37,065 nucleotides of DNA from Terriglobia bacterium (lineage in GTDB: Bacteria; Acidobacteriota; Terriglobia; Acidiferrales; UBA7541). Position numbers and translations under genes: made by a program. The DNA lies in assembly GCA_020073605.1 (NCBI GenBank), contig JAIQEW010000023.1, positions 1-37,065 on the forward strand, read 5' to 3'. Positions 15,636 to 23,459 of this stretch are shown here, one piece after another. How positions within the stretch are numbered: position 1 is the stretch's first letter; each line of letters starts with the position of its first letter. Below the pieces are notes generated by a model. It made no database searches, was not told the origin of the DNA, and saw only the letters and a list, made by a program, of their open reading frames with translations.

Positions 15636-16313
15636 TCAAACCCCCTTCATCGCCGGATCCCAGATGAACTTGTGCAATTGCAGGCCCAGCCGCACGGGTA
15701 GCCCGTCCCCCAGAATCCACTCGGCAAGTTCCCGCGCGGTCAAGCCAGGCCAGCGCCCCTCCGGGTCCGCGAACACCGGAGAAAACAACACTTGATGAAC
15801 TCGCTCGGCGAGGCGGTGGCGCGCCGTGAAATCGCGCGCGAAATCATAGTCCCGCCGGCTGGCAATCACAAACTTGATCTCGTCTTTGCGATCCACGGCG
15901 TCGAGGTTGGCCGTATCGAACGTGTCCGGTTCGCCCGAGTCAGGGCACTTCACATCCACGATCTTGATCACCTCGCGCGGCAGCGTGCCGACGAAGCGCT
16001 CCCCGCTCGTCTCGATCATCACCGTGTAGCCCGCGGCGAGAAGCTTCTCGGCCAGCGCGGGGGTTTCCGGCTGGAGCAGCGGTTCCCCGCCCGTGATTTC
16101 CACCAGCGAAACCCGCCCGGCCCCGTCTCCCGCAAGCGAGCGCACCTGTTCCAGCGCTTCCTCCACGCTGCGCTTCGTCCCTCCGTGGAACGCGTACGCC
16201 GTGTCGCACCACGTGCAGCGCAGGTTGCAGCCCGTAAACCGCACAAAAATGCAGGGCAATCCCGCGCGGGTGCCTTCACCCTGAATGGATTTGAAGATTT
16301 CGGTGATAACCAT
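15636..16313 (-). CDS. queE: 7-carboxy-7-deazaguanine synthase QueE (radical SAM)
   Basis: The 225-residue radical SAM enzyme contracts the ring of 6-carboxytetrahydropterin to 7-carboxy-7-deazaguanine, the step between QueD and QueC. The iron-sulfur cluster motif CNLRCTWC gives C29, C33 and C36. The start, EIFKSIQGEGTRAGLP, is the substrate-binding segment typical of QueE. GGEPLLQ (about 75-81) is the SAM-contacting GGEP motif. It lies 31 bases after queD and 9 bases before queC on the same strand. The ribosome site is weak, which suggests translation coupled to queD. Confidence 0.96.
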   Translation of the reverse strand: MVITEIFKSIQGEGTRAGLPCIFVRFTGCNLRCTWCDTAYAFHGGTKRSVEEALEQVRSLAGDGAGRVSLVEITGGEPLLQPETPALAEKLLAAGYTVMIETSGERFVGTLPREVIKIVDVKCPDSGEPDTFDTANLDAVDRKDEIKFVIASRRDYDFARDFTARHRLAERVHQVLFSPVFADPEGRWPGLTARELAEWILGDGLPVRLGLQLHKFIWDPAMKGV

Positions 16314-16344
16314 GGTGCGGCGCTTCTACGGACCGAATGGCTAC

Positions 16345-16719
16345 TTAGGGACGATAAGTTGCCGCCGTCGTCTCCGTCTCCCACACTGTGATGCTCGCGA
16401 CGCCCGCTCCGTTGGGCGTCTGGCGGAGCTGCCGGGCCGTCTCGTTGTAAATGTGGCGCGCGATATTCTCCGCCGAAGGGTTCAGCTTGTCGAAGGGCGC
16501 CAGCTCGTTCAGGTATTTGTGATCGAGGGACTGAATCACGCCTCGAATCACCTGCTTGAGGTGGACGAAATCGTAGAGTAGCCCGGTCGAATCGAGCTCC
16601 TCGCCGGCCAGCACAATGCGCACCTTGTAGTTGTGCCCGTGCAGGTCTTCGCACTTTCCTTTGTATTCGCGCAGGTTGTGCGCCGCGGCGAATGTCTCGT
16701 CAACGCTCACTTCGTACAT
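16345..16719 (-). CDS. queD: 6-carboxytetrahydropterin synthase QueD
   Basis: This 124-residue enzyme makes 6-carboxytetrahydropterin from dihydroneopterin triphosphate, the first committed step to preQ0. The zinc histidines are H14 (AAAHNL), H27 and H29 (LHGHNYKV). The catalytic cysteine is C23, and D66-H67 lie in LDHKYLNEL. The length is usual for the family. AGAAGGA precedes the ATG. It is the first gene of the queDEC operon, just downstream of the dinG-type helicase (27 bases). No folE, queF or tgt is present in the window. Confidence 0.96.
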   Translation of the reverse strand: MYEVSVDETFAAAHNLREYKGKCEDLHGHNYKVRIVLAGEELDSTGLLYDFVHLKQVIRGVIQSLDHKYLNELAPFDKLNPSAENIARHIYNETARQLRQTPNGAGVASITVWETETTAATYRP

Positions 16720-16746
16720 GGGTTGTCCTTCTCGCTGAAGACGGCG

Positions 16747-18705
16747 CTATTCCGGATGGTTTTCCATGAAGCGCGCGACTTCCGCAAGGTCCTGCGTGGT
16801 TGTGTATTCGGGCAGGGACTCAAGGAAAATCTTACCATACTGCATGCGCAGAATACGGTTGTCGAGGATCGACAAGATGCCGCGGTCGGTCTTCGACCGG
16901 ATGAGCCTCCCGAAACCCTGCTTCAGCGCCAGCACCGCCTCGGGAACCTGATATTCCGCAAATGCGTTGCGGCCGTCCTCGTCGAGAGCCCGCACGCGGG
17001 CAGCGACGATCGGATCGCTGGGCACGGCAAACGGCAGCTTGTCGATGATGACGCAGGAAAGCTGCGCGCCCGGCACGTCCACTCCCTGCCAGAAACTCGA
17101 GGTCGCAAACAGCACGGCGTTCGGCGTCGAGCGGAAGCGGTCGAGCAGGATCGATCTCGGCGCGGTCCCCTGCAAGAACAGAGGGAAGCTCACTCGGCCC
17201 GAGATGCGCTCGTGGACATCCTTCATCTGCGCGTAGCTGGTGAAAAGGCAAAATGCCCGCCCCTTTGAAATTTCGAGCAGCCGCGTGATTTCCTCGGCGG
17301 CGCTCGCCGCGAACGATGGATTCCGCACGTCCGGCAGCGCCCGCGGTATGTAAAGCAGCGCCTGCGTGCGGTAATCGAACTCCTGCGGCAGCACGCTCTC
17401 GTTCGCGGGCATCACGCCGAGCCGCTGCTTCAGATAATCGAACCGCCCGCCGACGGCCAGCGTCGCGGACGTGAGCACAACCGTGTCGAACCGGTCGAAG
17501 AGCTTCTCGCGCAGGATTTCGCTCACGTCGATCGGCGTCGCCGCGAGAAACACGCCGCGACCGCGCCGCTCGTACCAATACACGTAGCCTTTCTCTTCGC
17601 TTTCGAGCAGGAATGCCAGCTCGCGGCGCATCTCGGCGGCGCGCCGCGCCATCGCCACCACTTCTTCCGGCTTCGGCGTGAGCGCCGACAATTCGGCCTC
17701 GACCCGCTTCACGCTCGAAGCCAGTTCGTCGTATTCCTCGCGATTCTGATCGAGAAACGAGCGCCTTTCCGCCGGCCCGAATGGGTAACGCCCCTCGCGC
17801 TCCGGGAACCGCTCGAAAAAACCGCGGGCTCGTTCGCGCATGCGGGCCAGAGTTCGCCGCAGTGGCGCTTCCTCGATCCGCAGGACGCGCAGCAAATTTT
17901 CGGCATCGCGGCCCAGCTCTTCGAAGCGATAGCTCGAAAGCTGGCGGCCGAAATAGTCGCTCGCCACGTCCTCGATTTCGTGGGCTTCGTCGAACACCAC
18001 CGCGGAGTATTCCGGCAGGATGGAGCCGAAGTCGTCTTGGCGGATGGCGAGGTCAGCGAAAAAAAGATGATGATTGACGATGATCAGGTCCGCTTCCTGC
18101 GCGCGCTGCTGCATCGCGGTGATGAAACAGCGCTCGAATTCCGGGCACTTCCTTCCCGTGCAGAGATCGCTGCGAGCGTCGATGCGGTTCCAAAGCTCGG
18201 CGTCGTCAGGAAGGAACGTCAGCTCGCTGCGGTCGCCGGTTTCGGTGAGCTTCTCCCAGTCGCGGATCTGCGAAAACCAGTCGATCTCGTCGATCCCTTT
18301 CAGGACCGGCTGCCCGACCATCTGATGCACCTTTTGCCGGCAGAGATAATTCGCGCGGCCTTTCATCAACGCCGCTTTCAGGTTCGGCGCAAAATGCTTC
18401 TGAAGGAACGGCACATCCTTCTGGAAAAGCTGTTCTTGAAGGGATTTGGTCGCGGTCGAAATGACTACGCGACGGCCGCTGCGGATGGCGGGAATCAGAT
18501 AGGCGAGCGTCTTGCCGGTGCCCGTGCCGGCTTCGATCACAACGTGCTGGTGCTTGGCGAAAGCGTCGTCCGCGATCTGCGCCATCGCAAGCTGCGACGG
18601 CCGGAACTCGTATCCCGGATGGCGTTTTTCGAGCAGCCCCCCCGGACCGAAAATTCCCTCGACGGTGATCTCCTCGGCTTTCGCGGTGGCGGCTTTTTTC
18701 GGCAT
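16747..18705 (-). CDS. dinG: DinG/XPD-type ATP-dependent DNA helicase
   Basis: This 652-residue superfamily 2 helicase has Walker A AGTGTGKT (59-66) and the DEAH box (239-242, VVFDEAHEIED). Four cysteines at C122, C182, C187 and C193 hold the predicted 4Fe-4S cluster of the XPD/DinG group. HHLFFADLA (212-220) and the late helicase motif GFGRLIRSKTDRG also fit. DinG unwinds DNA 5' to 3' and acts on D-loops, R-loops and stalled forks. YoaA is the close relative, so the exact symbol is less certain than the family. There is no exonuclease domain at the N-terminus. The ATG at 18703-18705 has no clear ribosome site. Confidence 0.92.
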   Translation of the reverse strand: MPKKAATAKAEEITVEGIFGPGGLLEKRHPGYEFRPSQLAMAQIADDAFAKHQHVVIEAGTGTGKTLAYLIPAIRSGRRVVISTATKSLQEQLFQKDVPFLQKHFAPNLKAALMKGRANYLCRQKVHQMVGQPVLKGIDEIDWFSQIRDWEKLTETGDRSELTFLPDDAELWNRIDARSDLCTGRKCPEFERCFITAMQQRAQEADLIIVNHHLFFADLAIRQDDFGSILPEYSAVVFDEAHEIEDVASDYFGRQLSSYRFEELGRDAENLLRVLRIEEAPLRRTLARMRERARGFFERFPEREGRYPFGPAERRSFLDQNREEYDELASSVKRVEAELSALTPKPEEVVAMARRAAEMRRELAFLLESEEKGYVYWYERRGRGVFLAATPIDVSEILREKLFDRFDTVVLTSATLAVGGRFDYLKQRLGVMPANESVLPQEFDYRTQALLYIPRALPDVRNPSFAASAAEEITRLLEISKGRAFCLFTSYAQMKDVHERISGRVSFPLFLQGTAPRSILLDRFRSTPNAVLFATSSFWQGVDVPGAQLSCVIIDKLPFAVPSDPIVAARVRALDEDGRNAFAEYQVPEAVLALKQGFGRLIRSKTDRGILSILDNRILRMQYGKIFLESLPEYTTTQDLAEVARFMENHPE

Positions 18706-18780
18706 GGGTGCTTAGGCTGTTCGCAGGCCCGGAAAAGCAAAACGCTAAAATAGCACATCGTTCCAGAGAAAGATTCGGCG

Positions 18781-19542
18781 TCAGCGCCGCGAGGCTTCTT
18801 CGAGGCTCTTCACCCAATGCGAAAGATGCTCGAGCGAGGCAGGATGCGTCTGATCCACCTCGAGCGGCGTGATGGAGGCGGCGCCGGAGCGGATGGCGGC
18901 ATGGTCGGTGTCGGGATCGATTTCGCCGGTCAGTTGCTGCTCGCTCAGCCAGTAGTAGTGCCGCCCGCGCGGGTCAGTGCCGGGCTGCAGCAGGTTCCGC
19001 GTGATTTTCGACGACTGCCGAGTGATCCGTACCTCTCCGGTCCAGTCCTGCGGTACGTTGACGTTGAGCATCACGCCCGCCGGAAGTCCTTCGCGCAGGA
19101 CCAGCGGCACCAGGCTGCGCGTAAAGTGCGCCGCGGGCGAGAAATCGAATTCCCTGCCCCGGTACGCCACCGAGACGGCGATTGCCGGCACGCGGTTGAC
19201 CGCCGCCTCCATCGCCGCTCCGATCGTGCCCGAGTAATAGATGTTTTCGCCGACGTTGCCGCCGCGGTTGATTCCAGAAACGACTATATCGGGCCTTTCC
19301 GGCAGCAGCTTGTGGATCGCCAGGATCATCGCATCGGCGGGTGTGCCTTCGATCGAGTATTCGCGCTCGGCAATCTGGTCGCAATAGATCGGCTGGCGCA
19401 ACGTGAGCGATTGCGCCGACGCGCTGCGCTCCGCCGAGGGCGCGACGACCGTGACCGTGCCCAGACCCTTCATCGCCTGCACGAGCGCGCGCAGGCCCGG
19501 CGCGTGAATCCCGTCGTCATTCGTAATCAGAATATTTGGCAT
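18781..19542 (-). CDS. surE: 5'/3'-nucleotidase SurE
   Basis: The 253-residue metal-dependent phosphatase removes phosphate from nucleoside monophosphates and is linked to stationary-phase survival. It starts MPNILITNDDGIHAPGL, with the metal-binding pair D9-D10. VSGINRGGNVGENIYYSGT carries the further metal-binding Asn and Ser residues. The length is normal. The gene lies 66 bases downstream of tRNA-Pro on the same strand, so the two may share a transcript. Confidence 0.95.
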   Translation of the reverse strand: MPNILITNDDGIHAPGLRALVQAMKGLGTVTVVAPSAERSASAQSLTLRQPIYCDQIAEREYSIEGTPADAMILAIHKLLPERPDIVVSGINRGGNVGENIYYSGTIGAAMEAAVNRVPAIAVSVAYRGREFDFSPAAHFTRSLVPLVLREGLPAGVMLNVNVPQDWTGEVRITRQSSKITRNLLQPGTDPRGRHYYWLSEQQLTGEIDPDTDHAAIRSGAASITPLEVDQTHPASLEHLSHWVKSLEEASRR

Positions 19543-19608
19543 GAGAATTCTGGTGCAGGCACAGCGGCGTTCAACGGAACCGTTCTCGTTTCACGCGGAG
19601 AGTAGAGA

Positions 19609-19685
19609 TGGTCGGGACGACTGGATTTGAACCAGCGACCTCACGCACCCCAAGCGTGCGCGCTACCAGGCTGCGCCACGTCCCG
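19609..19685 (-). tRNA. tRNA-Pro (anticodon GGG)
   Basis: On the minus strand the acceptor arm CGGGACG pairs with CGTCCCG, followed by A73 and an encoded CCA (plus-strand tgg at 19609-19611). The D arm is GCGCAGCCTGGTAGCGC. The anticodon stem CACGC/GCGTG holds the loop TTGGGGT, giving GGG. The T loop reads TTCAAAT. The 77 bases fold as a standard tRNA and read CCC/CCU codons. Confidence 0.96.
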
Positions 19686-19711
19686 ACCGCTTTCAACCGC
19701 ATTTCAGCGTA

Positions 19712-20137
19712 TCACTCGCGTTCGAGGAGGGTCAAGACAGCGAGCAGCTCTTCATGCAGGTCGAGCAGGAATTTCCGGTGCGCGCGCGACGCGGGCCCGT
19801 GCTTCGCAGGTGCTTCCGCGGACCGGTCTATGGAATGCCTTGCCTCGCCGCGGCTCCCGGATTCGCTGGCGCCGTTTTGGTCGGCAAGGTGTTTGCGCGC
19901 TCCCGCGATCGTAAAGCCCTCTTCGTAGAGCAGCCGCTTGATTTCGAAGACGGTCTCGATATCTTCGCGCCGGTAGAGGCGGTGTCCGCTGGGGCTTTTT
20001 ACGGGCTGGAGTGTGGGAAACTCGGACTCCCAGTAGCGCAAAACGAACGTCTTCGTCGCCGTCAGTCGGCTCACTTCCCCGATTCGGAAAAGGCTCTTTT
20101 CCGGGAGTTCGCGCGCAGCTTGGGCCGCACTTGCCAT
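19712..20137 (-). CDS. MerR-family transcriptional regulator
   Basis: The protein has 141 residues. The winged HTH lies near the N-terminus (about 15-75): LFRIGEVSRLTATKTFVLRYWESEFPTLQPVKS, then GHRLYRREDIETVFEIKRLLYEEGFTIAGARKHL. A polar spacer and a short C-terminal coiled coil follow. There is no metal-binding cysteine pattern, so the signal is unknown; it may be a simple DNA-binding member like those often found near ihfA or tRNA genes. The ATG at 20135-20137 was preferred because a clear promoter lies right upstream; the ATG at 20176 falls inside the -35 box. It sits downstream of der on the same strand, followed by tRNA-Pro. Confidence 0.88.
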   Translation of the reverse strand: MASAAQAARELPEKSLFRIGEVSRLTATKTFVLRYWESEFPTLQPVKSPSGHRLYRREDIETVFEIKRLLYEEGFTIAGARKHLADQNGASESGSRGEARHSIDRSAEAPAKHGPASRAHRKFLLDLHEELLAVLTLLERE

Positions 20138-20148
20138 AGATTGTCTGT

Positions 20149-20176
20149 ATCGTAGGCCGATTTTCCGCCGTGTCAA
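20149..20176 (-). promoter_or_regulatory. promoter of the merR gene
   Basis: On the minus strand TTGACA (20176-20171, perfect -35), a 16-base spacer and TACGAT (20154-20149) lie just upstream of the ATG at 20137. The predicted leader is about 5 bases and no ribosome site is visible. Confidence 0.65.
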
Positions 20177-20207
20177 CCCCTCGCGGGCTGTGGAAAAGTG
20201 CCTTTGG

Positions 20208-21689
20208 CTACCGTCTGGAGCCGCGTTTCTTCTCGCCGTGCCATTTGCGCTTTCGGCTGTGCCGGGGCTTGCGCTTCCCGCTGAGCGCGGGTCCGCCCGT
20301 CTCGCCGTGCCGCGGCTCGCGCTTCTTCAGCCGCTGGTTGAAGCGAATGGGCGTGCCGACGAAATCAAAGGCGTCCCGCAGGCGATTCTCGAGGAAGCGC
20401 TGGTAGCTGAAGTGCAGCGGCTTCGTCTGGTTGGTGAACAGCACGAAAGTGGGCGGCGCCGTCGTGGCCTGCGTGACGTAGTAGATTTTCACCTTGCGGC
20501 TCGCAGGTGAAGTCCCGCGTTCGAGGTCCACGCTCGAAAACCAGCGGTTCAGCTCGCCGGTGGAAATTCGCCTCTGGCGCGCCGCCGCCACGCGGTCGAT
20601 CAGCGTGTAAAGCTTCTCCACTCGCTCGCCCGTCAAAGCGGAAAGAAACACGATCGGCGCGTACGAGAGAAACTTGAATTTGTTGCGCACGATCGGCTCG
20701 TAATCCGCCAGCAGCTTGCTCGGATTCCCGCCCGCGCCTTTTTCCCCGTGCTTTTTTTCTCTCTCGGCTTTTTCCCGCGCCGCTTCGAGCGCCAGGTCCC
20801 ACTTGTTCATCGCGATGATCACCGACCGGCCCGATTGCTCCGCGTAGCTCGCAATGGTCGCATCGTGTGACGTCACGCCCACGGATGCGTCCACCACCAG
20901 CACAGCGATGTCCGCGCGCTCCAGGTGCCGCCGCGCCATGATCACGCTCAATTTCTCTGCGATCAGGTTCGTCTTGCCCTTCCTCCGGATTCCGGCGGTG
21001 TCGAGAAACCGGTAGGTCTTGCCGTGGCGCTCGACCACGGTGTCCACCATGTCGCGCGTCGTGCCCGGCTCGGCGGAGACGATCGACCGCTCTGCGCCCA
21101 CGAGTTGATTCAGCAGCGTCGATTTCCCCACGTTGGGCCGGCCGATAATTGCAATGTTGATGTGCGGCTCGGCAGCGGCCTCTTCGCCCTTTGGAAAATC
21201 CTTCGTCAGCGCGTCGAGCAGCGTGTCGATGCCGAATCCATGCTCCGCGGATATCGGAAATATCTCGTCGCCCATCTCGTAAAACTGCGCGGCCAGATCC
21301 GCCTGGTTCGGCGAATCCACTTTGTTCACGACCAGCACGGGCGGCTTCCCCGCCCGCCGCAAAAGCTGCGCGAGTTCCTCGTCGAGCGGCATCGGTCCAG
21401 CGCGGCCATCCACCACCTGGACCACCCGCGCGGCATTCTCGATCGCCATGTGCGCCTGCCGGAGAATCTCGCCGGGAATCCCGGCCTTGTCTTCCGGCAC
21501 GATCCCGCCCGTATCCACTACTTCGAATGAGCGGCCCTCCCAATTGGCGGTGCCATAAATGCGGTCGCGCGTGATGCCGGGTTCATTCGTTACGATCGAA
21601 CGCCGCGTGCCGGTCAGACGGTTAAATAGCGTGGACTTCCCTACGTTGGGGCGCCCGACGATCACGATGGAAGGGAGTTTCGAGGCCAT
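20208..21689 (-). CDS. der: ribosome assembly GTPase Der (EngA)
   Basis: The 493-residue protein has two tandem GTPase domains followed by a KH-like domain. P-loops GRPNVGKS are at 12-19 and 183-190; the base-specificity motifs are NKVD (122-125) in the first domain and NKWD in the second. Der is needed for 50S subunit maturation. The last 35-40 residues form a very basic tail (KRKPRHSRKRKWHGEKKRG), longer than in Escherichia coli and probably rRNA-contacting. The ATG lies 1 base after the dnaG stop with no obvious ribosome site of its own, so it is probably translated by coupling. Confidence 0.97.
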   Translation of the reverse strand: MASKLPSIVIVGRPNVGKSTLFNRLTGTRRSIVTNEPGITRDRIYGTANWEGRSFEVVDTGGIVPEDKAGIPGEILRQAHMAIENAARVVQVVDGRAGPMPLDEELAQLLRRAGKPPVLVVNKVDSPNQADLAAQFYEMGDEIFPISAEHGFGIDTLLDALTKDFPKGEEAAAEPHINIAIIGRPNVGKSTLLNQLVGAERSIVSAEPGTTRDMVDTVVERHGKTYRFLDTAGIRRKGKTNLIAEKLSVIMARRHLERADIAVLVVDASVGVTSHDATIASYAEQSGRSVIIAMNKWDLALEAAREKAEREKKHGEKGAGGNPSKLLADYEPIVRNKFKFLSYAPIVFLSALTGERVEKLYTLIDRVAAARQRRISTGELNRWFSSVDLERGTSPASRKVKIYYVTQATTAPPTFVLFTNQTKPLHFSYQRFLENRLRDAFDFVGTPIRFNQRLKKREPRHGETGGPALSGKRKPRHSRKRKWHGEKKRGSRR

Positions 21690-21690
21690 G

Positions 21691-23433
21691 TCAGCGGCGA
21701 GAAAGCATCCTTTGCAGCTCGAGCCGCCGTGTGAGCAAGCGATTCAATTCCGCGGGAGCAACTTTTGTCTCGATCTGTTTCTGCAATTCCGTAAGCTCCT
21801 CTTCGACCCGGCGGCCGCGCAAAACGCTCAGGCAGCTCTCCGCCGCTTCCCACGTCGCTTCAAAGGACGTCTCGAAAAGTACCTCGAACAGCAACCGCCG
21901 GTCTCTCTCTTCGAGCGCTGCCGCCAGAGCCGCGGGGTCCGGCTGCTCGCTCACCTTGGAAATGAGCAGCTCCAGTATTCTCTCCGTCTCGAGGCCCCGG
22001 TGCAGGGCGTTCGAGATGATTTCGCCGGCGAGCTTTTCCCGGAATCCCTCGGCCTCGATCAGCATCCGGATCAGCTGCCGCTCGGCGGGTTTCACCACGG
22101 GTGCGAGCAGCTCCGCCTTCGGCTTCACCTCGCTGCGGCGCTCGGCGGCGGCGCGGCGCAGGGCTTCGCGCAACACGGGCTCGTCCACGCGCAATTCGGA
22201 CGCGATTCGCGTGGCCCATTCGGAACGCAGCAAGCGGTTCGGCAGCCGCTGCACGTAGGGCATCAAGAAATTCAGCGCGGCCACTTTTCCGGCGGCCGTC
22301 GAACGGTCCATCTGCCGCGCGCGCCCGATCAGATAATCGAGATACGGCGGCGCCTGTGCCAGCAATTTGCGGTACGCGTCTGCGCCCTGCTCCTTCAGAA
22401 ACTTGTCCGGATCGGCGCCCCCCGGCAGCGCCAGCACGCGCACGTCGAACTCTTTTTCGAGCAGCAGCGTGAGCGAGCGTTCCGTCGCCACCTGCCCAGC
22501 TGTGTCCGGATCGTAATTCACCACGACGCGGCGCGTGAACCGGCCCAGCAGTTTGATCTGCGCATCAGCCAGGCTCGTGCCGCAGCTCGCCACCACGTTT
22601 GCGAATCCCGCGCGCGCCACCGCAATCGCGTCCATGTAGCCTTCCACCAGGATCGCGAAATCCTCTTTCCGGATCGCTTCCTTCGCGCGGTCGAGGTGGT
22701 ACAGCACGTTGCTCTTCGAATAGATCGGCGTCTCGGGCGAATTTAGGTATTTGGGCTGGTCGTCGCCCATCGCGCGCCCGCCAAACGCGATGATTTTCCC
22801 GGCTTCGTTCGCGATCGGGAACATGATCCGGCGGCGAAAGCGATCGTAGAATCGCCCGCCCTCGTTTCGCGAAAGAAGACCCGACACTTCGAGCAGCTTT
22901 TCCGGATATTTCGATTTCAGATGGCGCAACAGCGCGTCGCCCGACGATGGCGCAAACCCCAGGCCGAACCGCGTGATCGCCGCGCGGTCGAGGCCGCGAT
23001 CCCCGAGATACCCTGCCGCGACCTTACCCTCGTGCCCCTCGTGGAGCTGCCGCGCAAAAAATGTCGCCGCCTCCCGATGCATCTCGACCAGCGCGGTGCG
23101 CTGCTGATTTTCGCGCCGCTCCTCCGGCGAGCGTTCCCGCGGCCTCGGAATCGGAATGCCGCACTTTTCCGCGACGGTCCGCACCGCCTCCGGAAACGTG
23201 CACTTGTCCACTTCCTGCACGAATTTGAAGACGTCGCCGCCCGCCCCGCACCCGAAGCAGTGGTAAATCTGCCGCACCGGATGCACGGCGAACGACGGAG
23301 TCTTTTCCTGATGAAACGGGCACAGCCCCGTGAAATTCTGCCCGGTCTTCTTCAGGCGGATGTATTCCCCGATGACGCGGACGATGTCCGCCTGCTGCTT
23401 CACCTTCTCCGCGAATGATCCCGCCTCAGCCAT
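21691..23433 (-). CDS. dnaG: DNA primase DnaG
   Basis: The 580-residue primase makes RNA primers at the replication fork. The N-terminal CHC2 zinc finger is C38, H41, C59 and C62. The TOPRIM catalytic core has E264-D268 (LVEGYMDAIA) and the acidic pair D308 and D310 (NYDPDTAG). The C-terminal part (about 430-580) would contact the DnaB helicase and is less conserved. AGAAGGACGGA precedes the ATG. It lies 26 bases after mutS2 and 1 base before der. In many bacteria rpoD follows dnaG, but here der takes that place. Confidence 0.97.
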   Translation of the reverse strand: MAEAGSFAEKVKQQADIVRVIGEYIRLKKTGQNFTGLCPFHQEKTPSFAVHPVRQIYHCFGCGAGGDVFKFVQEVDKCTFPEAVRTVAEKCGIPIPRPRERSPEERRENQQRTALVEMHREAATFFARQLHEGHEGKVAAGYLGDRGLDRAAITRFGLGFAPSSGDALLRHLKSKYPEKLLEVSGLLSRNEGGRFYDRFRRRIMFPIANEAGKIIAFGGRAMGDDQPKYLNSPETPIYSKSNVLYHLDRAKEAIRKEDFAILVEGYMDAIAVARAGFANVVASCGTSLADAQIKLLGRFTRRVVVNYDPDTAGQVATERSLTLLLEKEFDVRVLALPGGADPDKFLKEQGADAYRKLLAQAPPYLDYLIGRARQMDRSTAAGKVAALNFLMPYVQRLPNRLLRSEWATRIASELRVDEPVLREALRRAAAERRSEVKPKAELLAPVVKPAERQLIRMLIEAEGFREKLAGEIISNALHRGLETERILELLISKVSEQPDPAALAAALEERDRRLLFEVLFETSFEATWEAAESCLSVLRGRRVEEELTELQKQIETKVAPAELNRLLTRRLELQRMLSRR

Positions 23434-23459
23434 TCCGTCCTTCTCTTAACACCATACCG

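Noticed and set aside
20365..21543. 392-codon minus-strand frame within der
   Set aside because: It is a frame-shifted shadow of Der; the Arg/Gly-rich translation has no domain.
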